Positions 43,627 through 52,700 of a stretch of DNA of 64,000 nucleotides are shown here, piece after piece. The notes beneath the pieces are model-generated. The model was not told the origin of the DNA, searched no databases, and saw only the letters and a list, made by a program, of their open reading frames with translations. Source of the DNA: Terriglobus albidus (lineage in GTDB: Bacteria; Acidobacteriota; Terriglobia; Terriglobales; Acidobacteriaceae); assembly GCF_008000815.1 (NCBI RefSeq), contig NZ_CP042806.1, positions 496,001 to 560,000 on the forward strand, in the 5' to 3' direction. Each line of letters starts with the position of its first letter. The stretch's first letter is position 1. The translations under genes were made by a program, and so were the position numbers.

Positions 43627-44133
43627 ATACGGATGCTCGCGGAGATGCATTTTAAAAAACACCCGCGACAGAACGATCTCTCCGACAAAGAAGCACACCA
43701 CCACGACATCGATATCCGCCGGCGTCAGGGCAAAAGCCTGCCGGAGTCCAATTGCCGGGAAAAGAGACTCGGGAATCTGATCGAGGCCGGAAGCGCGGCT
43801 GCCGGCAGGCAAACCAAAACGGCGCTTACAGAAGCTTGAAAACAGATCACCGCTCATGGAGTAAACAGAGACGGCGGCTCCCAGCTTCCAACTGCTTCCG
43901 AGCAGTAACCCAGCCGTGGATGTGGCAACGATCGAAGATAGGATCCCTCGAAACGTCTTCGATGCACCAAAGAGACGTTGATGGTCAAAAAGAACGAGAC
44001 GACCGTCTACAGGGTAAGACCACCGGGAACCAAGCAGGTTGTTAGCTAAAATCGGAGTGACATTCGCGACAGCTAACAGGATCAGCAGTTCCCCGATCGT
44101 TTGAAGGTTCAAGTTCGCCTTGCCATCAGACAT
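43624..44133 (-). CDS. CDP-archaeol synthase (CarS, DUF46)-like membrane protein
   Basis: The 169-residue product matches the CarS family pattern: NVTPILANNLLG, PVDGRLVLFDHQRLFGASKTFRG (seen as PVDGR, FDHQRLFG and SKTFRG), MSGDLFSSFCKRRFGLPAGSRA and LDQIPESLFP. CarS transfers CMP from CTP onto unsaturated archaeal ether lipids; bacterial homologues such as this are poorly studied and may activate another lipid. Four or five membrane helices are predicted. It is convergent with the metallophosphoesterase, and its stop codon is supplied by repeat copy 3. The RBS before ATG 44133 is weak. Confidence 0.75.
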   Translation of the reverse strand: MSDGKANLNLQTIGELLILLAVANVTPILANNLLGSRWSYPVDGRLVLFDHQRLFGASKTFRGILSSIVATSTAGLLLGSSWKLGAAVSVYSMSGDLFSSFCKRRFGLPAGSRASGLDQIPESLFPAIGLRQAFALTPADIDVVVVCFFVGEIVLSRVFFKMHLREHPY

Positions 44134-44525
44134 AACCTGTCACTTTCGGAACACACCGCCACAATACCTTGAGCGTCCTCGCTATCGGTGTGATCGCAGT
44201 CACAATCTAAGGTTCGAGCCAGAGCATTTTCATCCAGGGGATCCCTGCACCGCGCTCGTGCCTGGTTTGAGCGGAGAGACGCACAGCCTGGGTTTCTTCC
44301 GAGGGGGGACAGCAAACTTGATACCCATTGTTATGCACCTGACTTTAGAAGACTCGAGGATGAGCCGATAACCCCCTTCTTTTTGAGGAAGATTCTGTCC
44401 TACGAAAAAATCAAACAGTAGGCATTCAATGAATTCTCAAATTAGAAACAACCTGAAACTGCAAAGATATCTTCTCCTACTCCGCAGCCCGGCCCTCAAG
44501 AGCCTCGCTCTCAGGAGTACCTCCC
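44134..44525. other. 392-base intergenic region
   Basis: Non-coding between divergent genes. AGAGCATTTTC at about 44222 resembles a lone left end of the TA-flanked mini-element. An AT-rich part (44390-44470) is probably the promoter of the FG-GAP gene. Nothing else was recognised. Confidence 0.45.
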
Positions 44526-46301
44526 ATGCGAACCCAGATTCTCCCTGCCCTGGTTCTATTAACCGGCGCGATTGCCGTTAATGCGCAAACGAATCTCAGC
44601 TTCCAGCTCAAACGCGATACTTCTCCGGTCTATGGCGGCTATACCATCGCGCAGGCGGACTTCAATAGGGATGGCAAGCCAGACATCATGTACGCCGGTG
44701 GCGCGAACTCGACCGATGTAACGCTGCGTCTGGGTAATGGAGATGGCACCTTCCAGGCTCCCGTCAGGATTGGCATCGCGGACAGCGCTCAGATTCTGGA
44801 TATAGTCGCTGCCGATTTCGACAATGACGGCATACAGGATGTAGCCGTGCTTTGCATCGGCGGCACGTTCGATGTCTTCTTTGGCATTGGCAACGGCACG
44901 TTCGCCGCTCCAGTTGCTACCGCAACCTCCACATCTCCACGTTCCATAGCCGTAGGTGACTTCAACGGTGACCACCTGGTTGATCTTGCAATCGGCGATA
45001 TTGCCGGCAATGTCGAGATTTTCAATGATGTGAGCGGGCGCAGCTTCGTTCTGCAGAACACCATTGCGATAGAGCCGAATACGGATGTGATCTCAGTCGG
45101 TGTGGGCGACTTCGACCACACCGGCATTCAGAACATCGCTGCGATGACCATCGGTAACCCGGCCGGATCAGGATCATATGTCTTGTGGAACGACGGTCAT
45201 GAGAACTTCAGGAAAGCTGTCCTGACGGCCTTCACATCTCCGGCTGGATTGACGATTGCTGATCTGAATCAGGATGGGATGGCCGATATTCTGCTTTCGT
45301 ATAGCTGCGGCACCCAGGACACCATCAAGGGAAGCAACTCAACCTGCCAGGGTGTGATTGCCTTTTACGGACAAGGCCAGCAGAGGCTGTTCGAGCGGAC
45401 ACTGGTGATGTCGAATGGAGTGCAGGCAACGAGCCGTACGCTGGGCGTTGATGTGAATGGCGATGGCATCGGTGATCTGGTTGCGGGGAATAGGACTACC
45501 GGCGCACAGAGTGGCTTGTTTGTATGGCTCGGGCATCCGGATGGTTCCTATGATCAGGTCCCGGTGCAGTTTATCGCGACAACAGATAGCGTAGGTCCGC
45601 CTGCAGCAGGCGACTTCAATCGCGATGGCATGATGGACTTCGTCTCGGACACACCAGGCTCAGCCCAGACACAGATCTTCCTGAACGCGACGAACCGCGC
45701 GCCATGTTCGACCAGCCAGATCAATCCAACGGTGACTGCCTGCGTGCCGGTAGACAATACCTATCTGCCAGGCCCCACGGTACGCGTACAGGCGAATGCG
45801 TACGATACGCACCAGGTGACTGCGCTGCAGCTTTATACCAATGGGCATCTGACGTATTCGCAGCCTGTGAGCTCGTTTGACCAGAGCTTCCCCATGAACA
45901 ACGGCGCCAACTTCCTGGTGGTCAAAGCCTGGGACTACACCGGCCTCAACTTCCGGTCCGAGCGCCATATCAACGTCTACAGCGGAACGCCCGAACCGGT
46001 TTGCCCGGCTGCTTTAGGAACAGCGAATATGTGTTTGCCTTCCGGCGCAACGAGCGGCTCCCCGGTCCACATCCTGGCAAATGGATACACACCGGTGGTG
46101 CCTACTTCCGCGCAGCTCTATATCGACGGACATCTCACCATTAGCGACGACGGCTGCATCCAGAACGGCGGATGCGTCGGCGGCTCATCGTCCATCGATG
46201 CGTACCAGGCACTGGGCACGGGAAGCCATGACCTGGTCTTCAAACTGTGGGATGCAAATGGGAATGTGTACACAGCAGAGAAGGTTGTAACGATTCAGTA
46301 G
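44526..46301 (+). CDS. Secreted FG-GAP/VCBS beta-propeller protein with two C-terminal Ig-like modules
   Basis: The 591-residue product has a signal peptide (MRTQILPALVLLTGAIAVNAQ), then about seven FG-GAP repeats with calcium-loop sequences of DxNxDGxxD type (ADFNRDGKPDIMYAG, ADFDNDGIQDVAV, GDFNGDHLVDLAIG, ADLNQDGMADILLS, VDVNGDGIGDLVAG, GDFNRDGMMDFVSD), i.e. an integrin-alpha-like propeller. Two Ig-like modules follow, each with Cys pairs and VRVQANAY / VHILANGY. It is probably cell-surface or secreted; ligand unknown. CAGGAG lies 9 bases before the ATG. Confidence 0.88.
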   Translation: MRTQILPALVLLTGAIAVNAQTNLSFQLKRDTSPVYGGYTIAQADFNRDGKPDIMYAGGANSTDVTLRLGNGDGTFQAPVRIGIADSAQILDIVAADFDNDGIQDVAVLCIGGTFDVFFGIGNGTFAAPVATATSTSPRSIAVGDFNGDHLVDLAIGDIAGNVEIFNDVSGRSFVLQNTIAIEPNTDVISVGVGDFDHTGIQNIAAMTIGNPAGSGSYVLWNDGHENFRKAVLTAFTSPAGLTIADLNQDGMADILLSYSCGTQDTIKGSNSTCQGVIAFYGQGQQRLFERTLVMSNGVQATSRTLGVDVNGDGIGDLVAGNRTTGAQSGLFVWLGHPDGSYDQVPVQFIATTDSVGPPAAGDFNRDGMMDFVSDTPGSAQTQIFLNATNRAPCSTSQINPTVTACVPVDNTYLPGPTVRVQANAYDTHQVTALQLYTNGHLTYSQPVSSFDQSFPMNNGANFLVVKAWDYTGLNFRSERHINVYSGTPEPVCPAALGTANMCLPSGATSGSPVHILANGYTPVVPTSAQLYIDGHLTISDDGCIQNGGCVGGSSSIDAYQALGTGSHDLVFKLWDANGNVYTAEKVVTIQ

Positions 46302-46361
46302 CCAGAGCGTATCGCCGAGCTCGAGATAGCCCATGCACCGGGTGGCCCATGTCCCGGGGTC

Positions 46362-46383
46362 CCCAACGAATAAGTTCGTTGGG
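46362..46383. terminator. Terminator hairpin between FG-GAP gene and ADOP 3
   Basis: Perfect 9-base arms CCCAACGAA / TTCGTTGGG with loop TAAG between convergent genes; no long T run. Confidence 0.6.
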
Positions 46384-46525
46384 CGCGACGCTATTTAGTG
46401 ACGGATTGGTCGCGATGACACTTTTAACGGGCGCGCTCCGGAGCCAACACGGACCAAAGAAGAAGAGGAAGAGCGCTCGTAAGCGGGTGACTGGTATCAG
46501 CCGTCATAAGGCGGAAGTAAATCTT

Positions 46526-49171
46526 CTACTCCGCCCGCAACGCCTCCACCGGGTTCACCGTTGCGGCACGCCGGGACGGGAGATAGCAGGCCAGCAGCGA
46601 CGCCGCTGCCAGTAGGACAACCACAGCAGCCAGCGTTGCTACATCCCATGTCCGTACGCCGAACAACAATGACCCCATCAGGTTCGCCGCTGCGATGGAG
46701 CAGCCGACACCTGCCACGATGCCGAAGCAGCTCAGCCGTCCTGCCTCGCGCAGGATCATGCCGTGGATAGTGCTTCGCTGTGCACCCAACGCCATGCGCA
46801 CGCCTATCTCGCGTTTCCGCTGGCTGACCGAATAGGAGATCGTCCCATACAGCCCGATCATGCTGAGCAGAAATGCGATGCCCGCGAAGCCGCCCATCAG
46901 CCAGGCCGCTGAGCGATGCAGCCAGGCTGAAGGAGAATCATGGATCCTTTGCTCCAGCGTCGTCTGGTCTTCCACGCCGACCTCAGGATTCAGCGCCCGC
47001 ACTGCGGCCGACAGCGCCGGCAGCATCGACTCCGGCCGTGGTGACGTCCTCACCAGGACAGAAAAGTATGACGACGGATCTTGTGCGAAGGCTTCATACT
47101 CCGCGGGCCACTCCTCCGCATCGAGCGCACTGTCTTTAATGTCGCTTACGACGCCAATAATCTCGCGTAGCGAATTCGGCGTCAGCTCCGTGTCGCCGAT
47201 CTTCTTTCCGATAGGGTCCTCACCGGGGAAGTACTTCTTCGCGAGGGATTCATTGACCAGCACGACCTTCGGGTGCGTGGCATCGTCGCTCTGAGTAAAG
47301 AGGCGCCCGCGCACGAGCTTAGCCCGCAGTGTCTGGAAGAACGCCGCGCTGACCTCCCGGTTATCCACCTCATTGTGAATGCCGTTATACGGCTTACCGA
47401 CAAAGCGCACCCAGTCTGTATTGCAGTTACAACTGACAGGCAGGGTCGTGGTCAGCCCAACTGACTGCACACCGGGCAGGCTCTGGATCCGGTCCAGCAA
47501 TGACTGTGCAAACTGTGCCCGCTGTGTGTCTTTCTCAAAACCCCTTGCCGGAAGATCAACCGACAACGTGGCAATATGGTCTGACTCAAAGCCCAGGTCA
47601 ACATGCAGCATCTTCCATAGGCTCTTTGATAGCAGCCCGGCTCCGGAAAGAAGTACGACCGCAATCGCAACCTCCACGATCACCAGGTTCGCGCCCAGCC
47701 GGCGCCAGAAAGTGCTTCCACCCGAACGTCCGCCGTCGCTAAGGCTCTGCCGCAGTGCCGCCATCGGCAGACGAAGAATCGGCGCGATGGAGAACAGACC
47801 CGCTGCCAGCAACGCTACGGTGACGGTAAAGCCCCACACGTGCGCCGTCAGCCCCATACCCTGGAGATATGGCATGCCGGCCAGCATCTGCTTCGAGATC
47901 ATGGCGTGCAGCACACGCATCATGACCGTGGCCACAGCCATGCCCGCCGCCGTCCCCAGCAACACCAGGACCAGGCCTTCTGTAACGTACTGTCTCGCCA
48001 AACGAACCCGCGAAGCTCCCAGAGCTCCACGCACCGCCATCTCCTGCCTGCGTTTCTCCGCCCGCACCAGCAGCAGGTTCGAGACATTCACGCACGCAAT
48101 CAGCAGCAGCAGAGCAGCACCACCCAACAGCACAAACAGGATCGGACGAACATCCCCGGTAATCGCCCTCGCCAGCGGCATTACGCTGGCGCTCTGTCCC
48201 CTGTTCGAGTCGGGATACTGGCGCTCTAACTGCTGCGCGATTCCCTTCATCTCCGCCAGGGCGGTGGCAACCGTTACACCATCTTTCAGACGGCCAATGC
48301 CGTAAAGGTTATGGCAGCTTCGCCGTTTCTCACATCCGTTCGTTGGCTGCGCCGTGGTGAAGATCTCTGCACTACCCCGCGGAGCGAACTGAAAGTCCGG
48401 TGGTAAGACACCGATGATCGTAGTCGGCACACCGCTCAACTTAAGGGTCTCCCCGATCATGTCTCGCCGTCCGCCGAATCGCTTCTGCCAGGTGGCATAG
48501 CTCAGTAAGCCCACCGGCGCTTCAGAGACCGCATCTTCTCCGGGCCGGAAGTCCCGGCCTTCTACCGGCACTACTCCGAGGGTGTGAAAGAAGCCTGCGC
48601 TCACTCTCACTCCAGGAACCGCTTCAGTTCCTTCCGCAGTCTGCAGCAGATAGCCTGAGCCGTTGTAGATTTCGAGCGAAGTAAACACCGTATTCAACCG
48701 TTTCCAGTCGAGGTAATCCTGGTACGAGAGATTTCCCCGGGGAAACAATGCCAGGCTTTCCGTAACATCCATCAGCCGGTCAGGCTGCGCGTAGGGCAAT
48801 GGCTGCAGCAGAGCAGCGTCCACAAACGCAAAGATGGTGACACTCGCACCAATGCCGAGAGCCAGCATCAGGATTGCCGTAATCGCGAAGCCGGGACTGT
48901 GGGTCATCTGGCGGACGGCGTAGCGGATGTCCTGAACGACTGTCTCCCAGCGGAAGGCCACGACATCGTGACTGCGTTCCCGCAAGCGTGTCGTGTTTCC
49001 GAACTGGACGGCGGCCCTTCTGTGAGCCTCAGTGCCGGCGGTGCCGTCAGACCGCAGCTCCTCTTCGATCTGCTCGCGGTGGAACTCCATCTCTTCCCGC
49101 AGCTCAGCCTCAAACTTGCTACGCCGAAACAGAAACAGCAGCCGATTCATCCACCGCCCAGCAGCACTCAT
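46526..49171 (-). CDS. ADOP permease 3 (MacB/FtsX-like, TIGR03434)
   Basis: The 881-residue product has N-terminal FEAELREEMEFHREQIEEEL, helix one ILMLALGIGASVTIFAFVDAA, MacB-PCD domain, FtsX block (FVLLGGAALLLLIACVNVSNLLL), second periplasmic part and second FtsX block (LYGTISYSVSQRKREIGVRMA), ending VNPVEALRAE. It overlaps its PadR gene by ATGA, the tightest of the three pairs. No ATP-binding subunit is near, so the energy source or partner ATPase is unknown. Confidence 0.92.
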   Translation of the reverse strand: MSAAGRWMNRLLFLFRRSKFEAELREEMEFHREQIEEELRSDGTAGTEAHRRAAVQFGNTTRLRERSHDVVAFRWETVVQDIRYAVRQMTHSPGFAITAILMLALGIGASVTIFAFVDAALLQPLPYAQPDRLMDVTESLALFPRGNLSYQDYLDWKRLNTVFTSLEIYNGSGYLLQTAEGTEAVPGVRVSAGFFHTLGVVPVEGRDFRPGEDAVSEAPVGLLSYATWQKRFGGRRDMIGETLKLSGVPTTIIGVLPPDFQFAPRGSAEIFTTAQPTNGCEKRRSCHNLYGIGRLKDGVTVATALAEMKGIAQQLERQYPDSNRGQSASVMPLARAITGDVRPILFVLLGGAALLLLIACVNVSNLLLVRAEKRRQEMAVRGALGASRVRLARQYVTEGLVLVLLGTAAGMAVATVMMRVLHAMISKQMLAGMPYLQGMGLTAHVWGFTVTVALLAAGLFSIAPILRLPMAALRQSLSDGGRSGGSTFWRRLGANLVIVEVAIAVVLLSGAGLLSKSLWKMLHVDLGFESDHIATLSVDLPARGFEKDTQRAQFAQSLLDRIQSLPGVQSVGLTTTLPVSCNCNTDWVRFVGKPYNGIHNEVDNREVSAAFFQTLRAKLVRGRLFTQSDDATHPKVVLVNESLAKKYFPGEDPIGKKIGDTELTPNSLREIIGVVSDIKDSALDAEEWPAEYEAFAQDPSSYFSVLVRTSPRPESMLPALSAAVRALNPEVGVEDQTTLEQRIHDSPSAWLHRSAAWLMGGFAGIAFLLSMIGLYGTISYSVSQRKREIGVRMALGAQRSTIHGMILREAGRLSCFGIVAGVGCSIAAANLMGSLLFGVRTWDVATLAAVVVLLAAASLLACYLPSRRAATVNPVEALRAE

Positions 49172-49509
49172 CCCTCTACCTCCACATCGCGCATCACCCG
49201 CCCAATGGCGGCAACCATCTGCTCAAAGCGCGATAACTCCACTCCTAACTGTTTACGGCCCGTAGCCGTCAGCGTATAGACGCGCACCCGTCGGTTCGAC
49301 GGAGTTCGCTTCCACTCCGCTTTCACCCAGGCCTCCAGCAGCAGACGCTGCAACGCCGGATACAACGAACCCTCTTCCACCGTCAGCACGTCGTCAGACA
49401 TCTGCCGGATCGACTGTGCAATCGCGTAGCCGTGTAATGAACCACGGGTCAGGGTCTTGAGAATCATCATGTCCAGGGTTCCCGGCATCAGGTCTGCTTT
49501 TCTGCTCAT
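49168..49509 (-). CDS. PadR-family repressor 3, paired with ADOP 3
   Basis: The 113-residue product shows LMPGTLDMMILKTLTRGSLHGYAIA, VEEGSLYPALQRLLLEAWVKAEW and RRVRVYTLTATGRKQL. It is closer to PadR 1 (VEEGSLYPALQRLL in both) than to PadR 2, and its upstream operator-like sequence is also closest to that of PadR 1. No Shine-Dalgarno is visible before ATG 49509, so translation may be leaderless or weak. Its stop overlaps the ADOP start (ATGA). Confidence 0.92.
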   Translation of the reverse strand: MSRKADLMPGTLDMMILKTLTRGSLHGYAIAQSIRQMSDDVLTVEEGSLYPALQRLLLEAWVKAEWKRTPSNRRVRVYTLTATGRKQLGVELSRFEQMVAAIGRVMRDVEVEG

Positions 49510-49520
49510 GGCTGGGTATC

Positions 49521-49540
49521 GTAGACAATCTATGCATAGA
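49521..49540 (-). promoter_or_regulatory. PadR-3 operator
   Basis: GTAGACAATCTATGC overlaps a perfect palindrome TCTATGCATAGA (49529-49540), 12 bases upstream of the ATG. The TAGACAA-N-CTATG core is shared with the PadR-1 palindrome (26851-26883). Confidence 0.6.
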
Positions 49541-49785
49541 AATGCAATGGCATTCTTTTGACAAAGGCCGGAACCTGCTTCGGCACGGTCTCTCCCACGG
49601 TTCCGTCACGAAACCGACACTGCTGCGATATGCTGGTTTCCGCCAGACATTCCCCTGATTCGAACGTTATGACCGCTCCCGGTCCTGCGTAATTCGTACG
49701 TGCTGGCAGCACGTGTTTTCCGAGATGTTCGTAACAGCCGAATCGGGGTGTTGTTCCGCTTTATGCCTTGGAGGTAGTTGTTGCG

Positions 49786-52700
49786 ATGGTTGCTGCATCT
49801 TCGCGTCGGTCGTCCCCCCGTGGAATCTCGGCCCTGGGTTCCGGTCTCTCCTTTCCTTTCCCTTCCAAAAAGCTTCTAGGCACCCTCGTCGCACTTTTGC
49901 CGGTGTGCGTCGCCGGTCTGTTCCCGGCTCAGGCAAGGGCGCAGACTGCGTCCTTCAGCAATGCGATCCAATCGCTGGGCAGCGGCTTCAATAGTCCCGA
50001 AGGCGTGGCGGTGGATGGTAACGGCAACGTCTTCGTCGCCGATACCGCGAACAATGCGGTGAAGAAGATTCCGTACAACGGTGGCAGCTATGGCGCGCCG
50101 GTGACACTTGCTACGGGCTTCTATGGCCCCACTGGCGTGGCGGCGGACGGAAGTGGCAATGTCTTCGTCGCCGATACAGGCAACAGTGCGGTGAAAGAGA
50201 TTCCGTACAGCGGTGGCAGCTACGGCACGCCGGTGACGCTGGGCAGCGGCTTCTCCTCTCCCAGAGGTGTGGCGGTGGACGGGAGCGGCAACGTCTTCGT
50301 CGCCGACTTCAACAACAATGCGGTGGAAGAGATTCCGTACAGCGGTGGCAGCTATGGCACGCCGGTGACGCTGGGCAGCGGCTTCAATCGCCCCACTGGC
50401 GTGGCGGTGGACGGAAGTGGCAATGTCTTCGTTGCCGATTTCCACAACGATGCGGTGAAAGAGATTCCGTACAGTGGTGGCAGCTACGGCACGCCGGTGA
50501 CGCTGGGCAGCGGCTTCTCCAATCCCTTTGGCGTGGCGGTCGACGGGAGCGGCAATGTCTTCGTCGCCGATACCAACAACAATGCGGTGAAGGAGATCCC
50601 GTACAGCGGTGGCAGCTATGGCACGCCGGTGACGCTGGGCAGCGGCTTCTCCTCTCCCACTGGCGTGGCGGTGGACGGGAGCGGCAACGTCTTCGTCGCC
50701 GATTTCTTCCACAGTGCGGTGAAGAAGATCATGACGGGGGCGGTGGCCATGCCGACCATGGCGGTGGGGCAGAGCACTAGTCTGACGCTGAACTTCACCT
50801 TCACTACAGGAGGAACAATCGGAGCGCCGGTGGTACTGACGATGGGCGCTCCTAATCTCGACTTTACCGATGCTGGTACGGGCAGTTGCACCACCAATGG
50901 CACAGCCCACACTTATAGCGCAGGCGATACCTGCACCGTCGATGTGATCTTTACACCGAAGTATGCGGGGCTGCGTCGCGGTGCGGTGGAGTTGACGACG
51001 ACGGCGGGGGCCGTCATTGCCACGGCGTACGTCTCTGGTACGGGAACAGGGCCACAGGTGGCATTCCGTCCCGGCACCCAGAGCACCCTGGGCAGCGGCT
51101 TCAGCGCGCCCATAGGTGTTGCGGTGGACGGCAGCGGCAACGTCTTCGTCGCAGATACCGTCAACAATGCAGTGAAGAAGATCCCGTACAGCGGGGGCAG
51201 CTACGGCACGCCGGTGACGCTGGGCAGCGGCTTCAACAGGCCCTTTGGCGTGGCAGTGGATGGTAGCGGCAACCTCTTCGTCCCAGATACTTACAACAAT
51301 GCGGTGAAGAAGATCCCGTACAGCAGCGGCAGTTATGGCACGCCGATCACCCTGGGCAGCGGCTTCACCTTTCCCCAAGGTGTGGCGGTGGACGACAGCG
51401 GCAATGTCTTCGTCGCAGATACCGGCAACAATGCGGTGAAGGAGATTCCGTACAGCGGGGGCAGCTACGGCACGCCAGTGACGCTGGGCAGCGGCTTCCA
51501 CGATCCCAATAGCGTGGCAGTGGACGGCAGCGGCAACGTCTTCGTCGCAGATACCGGCAACAATGCGGTGAAGGAGATTCCGTACAGCGGGGGCAGCTAC
51601 GGCACGCCAGTGACGCTGGGCAGCGGCTTCAGCGATCCCTATAGCGTGGCAGTGGACGGCAGCGGCAACGTCTTCGTCGCGGATAGCCTCAACAGTGCGG
51701 TGAAGGAGATTCCGTACAGTGGTGGCAGCTACGGCACGCCAGTAACGCTGGGCAGCGGCTTCGACTATCCCGAAGGCGTGGCGGTGGACGGCAGCGGCAA
51801 TGTCTTCGTCGCAGATACTTACAACAATGCGGTGAAGAAGCTGGACTTTGCAGATGCTCCAAGTCTGAGCTTCACCTCAACGGCGGTGGGCTCCACCAGC
51901 AGCAACAGCCCGCAGACCGTAACCTTGCTGAACATTGGCAATGCTGATCTGAGCTTCCCGATTCCGGGTACGGGGAATAACCCGAGCATCTCTGCGGGAT
52001 TTACGTGGGACAGCAGTGTTTCGGGAGCGTGTCCGGAGATCAGTAGCGGCGCCGGTTCTGCCGGTACGCTGGCTGCTGGCAGCAACTGCACCTTGTCCGT
52101 CAGCTTTACGCCGACGGCTACCGGATCGATCAGCGGCTCGCTGACTTTGACGGACAATGCGTTGAATGTAAGCAATGCCACACAGGCAATTGCGTTGAGC
52201 GGAACAGGTACATCAGGGTCTGTTGCCAGCTTCACTATTACCGGTCTGACTGCTGGCACTGCTGGAACAGCGCAAACTATTACTGTTACTGCCAAGGATT
52301 CTGGTGGCAGCACCTATACGGGCTACACCGGAACCGTGCATTTCACCAGCTCTGATGCTCAGGCTGCGTTGCCTGCGAATTACACATTCACCGCAGGCGA
52401 TAACGGCGTGCATACTTTTTCCGTCACGCTGAAGACTGCAGGCAGTCAGAGCGTAACGGTGAACGATGTCGTCACAACCTCGGCAACCGGCACCGCCAGT
52501 GCAACCATCTCGGCCGGAGCCGCTGCCTCATACTCCCTCAGTGCTCCAGGTACGGTTCCCTTCTACACCGCCTTCTCGTTCAATGCCTACGCGCTTGACG
52601 CTTACGGCAACACCGCAACCAGCTACAACGGCACTGCGATCATGAGCAGCTCAGATCCGGGCTTCTCGAATCTCGGGCCGTTTACCTTCTCCAATGGCGC

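Noticed and set aside
49876-51501. A 541-codon antisense frame across the NHL repeats with regular His/Arg/Ala repeats
   Set aside because: Its periodicity is just the 132-bp repeat read backwards; the sense frame gives a signal sequence and NHL blades.
49975-51846. Tandem repeats that could be mistaken for a CRISPR array
   Set aside because: The 132-bp period has no repeat/spacer alternation and is fully coding for NHL blades; no cas genes are present.
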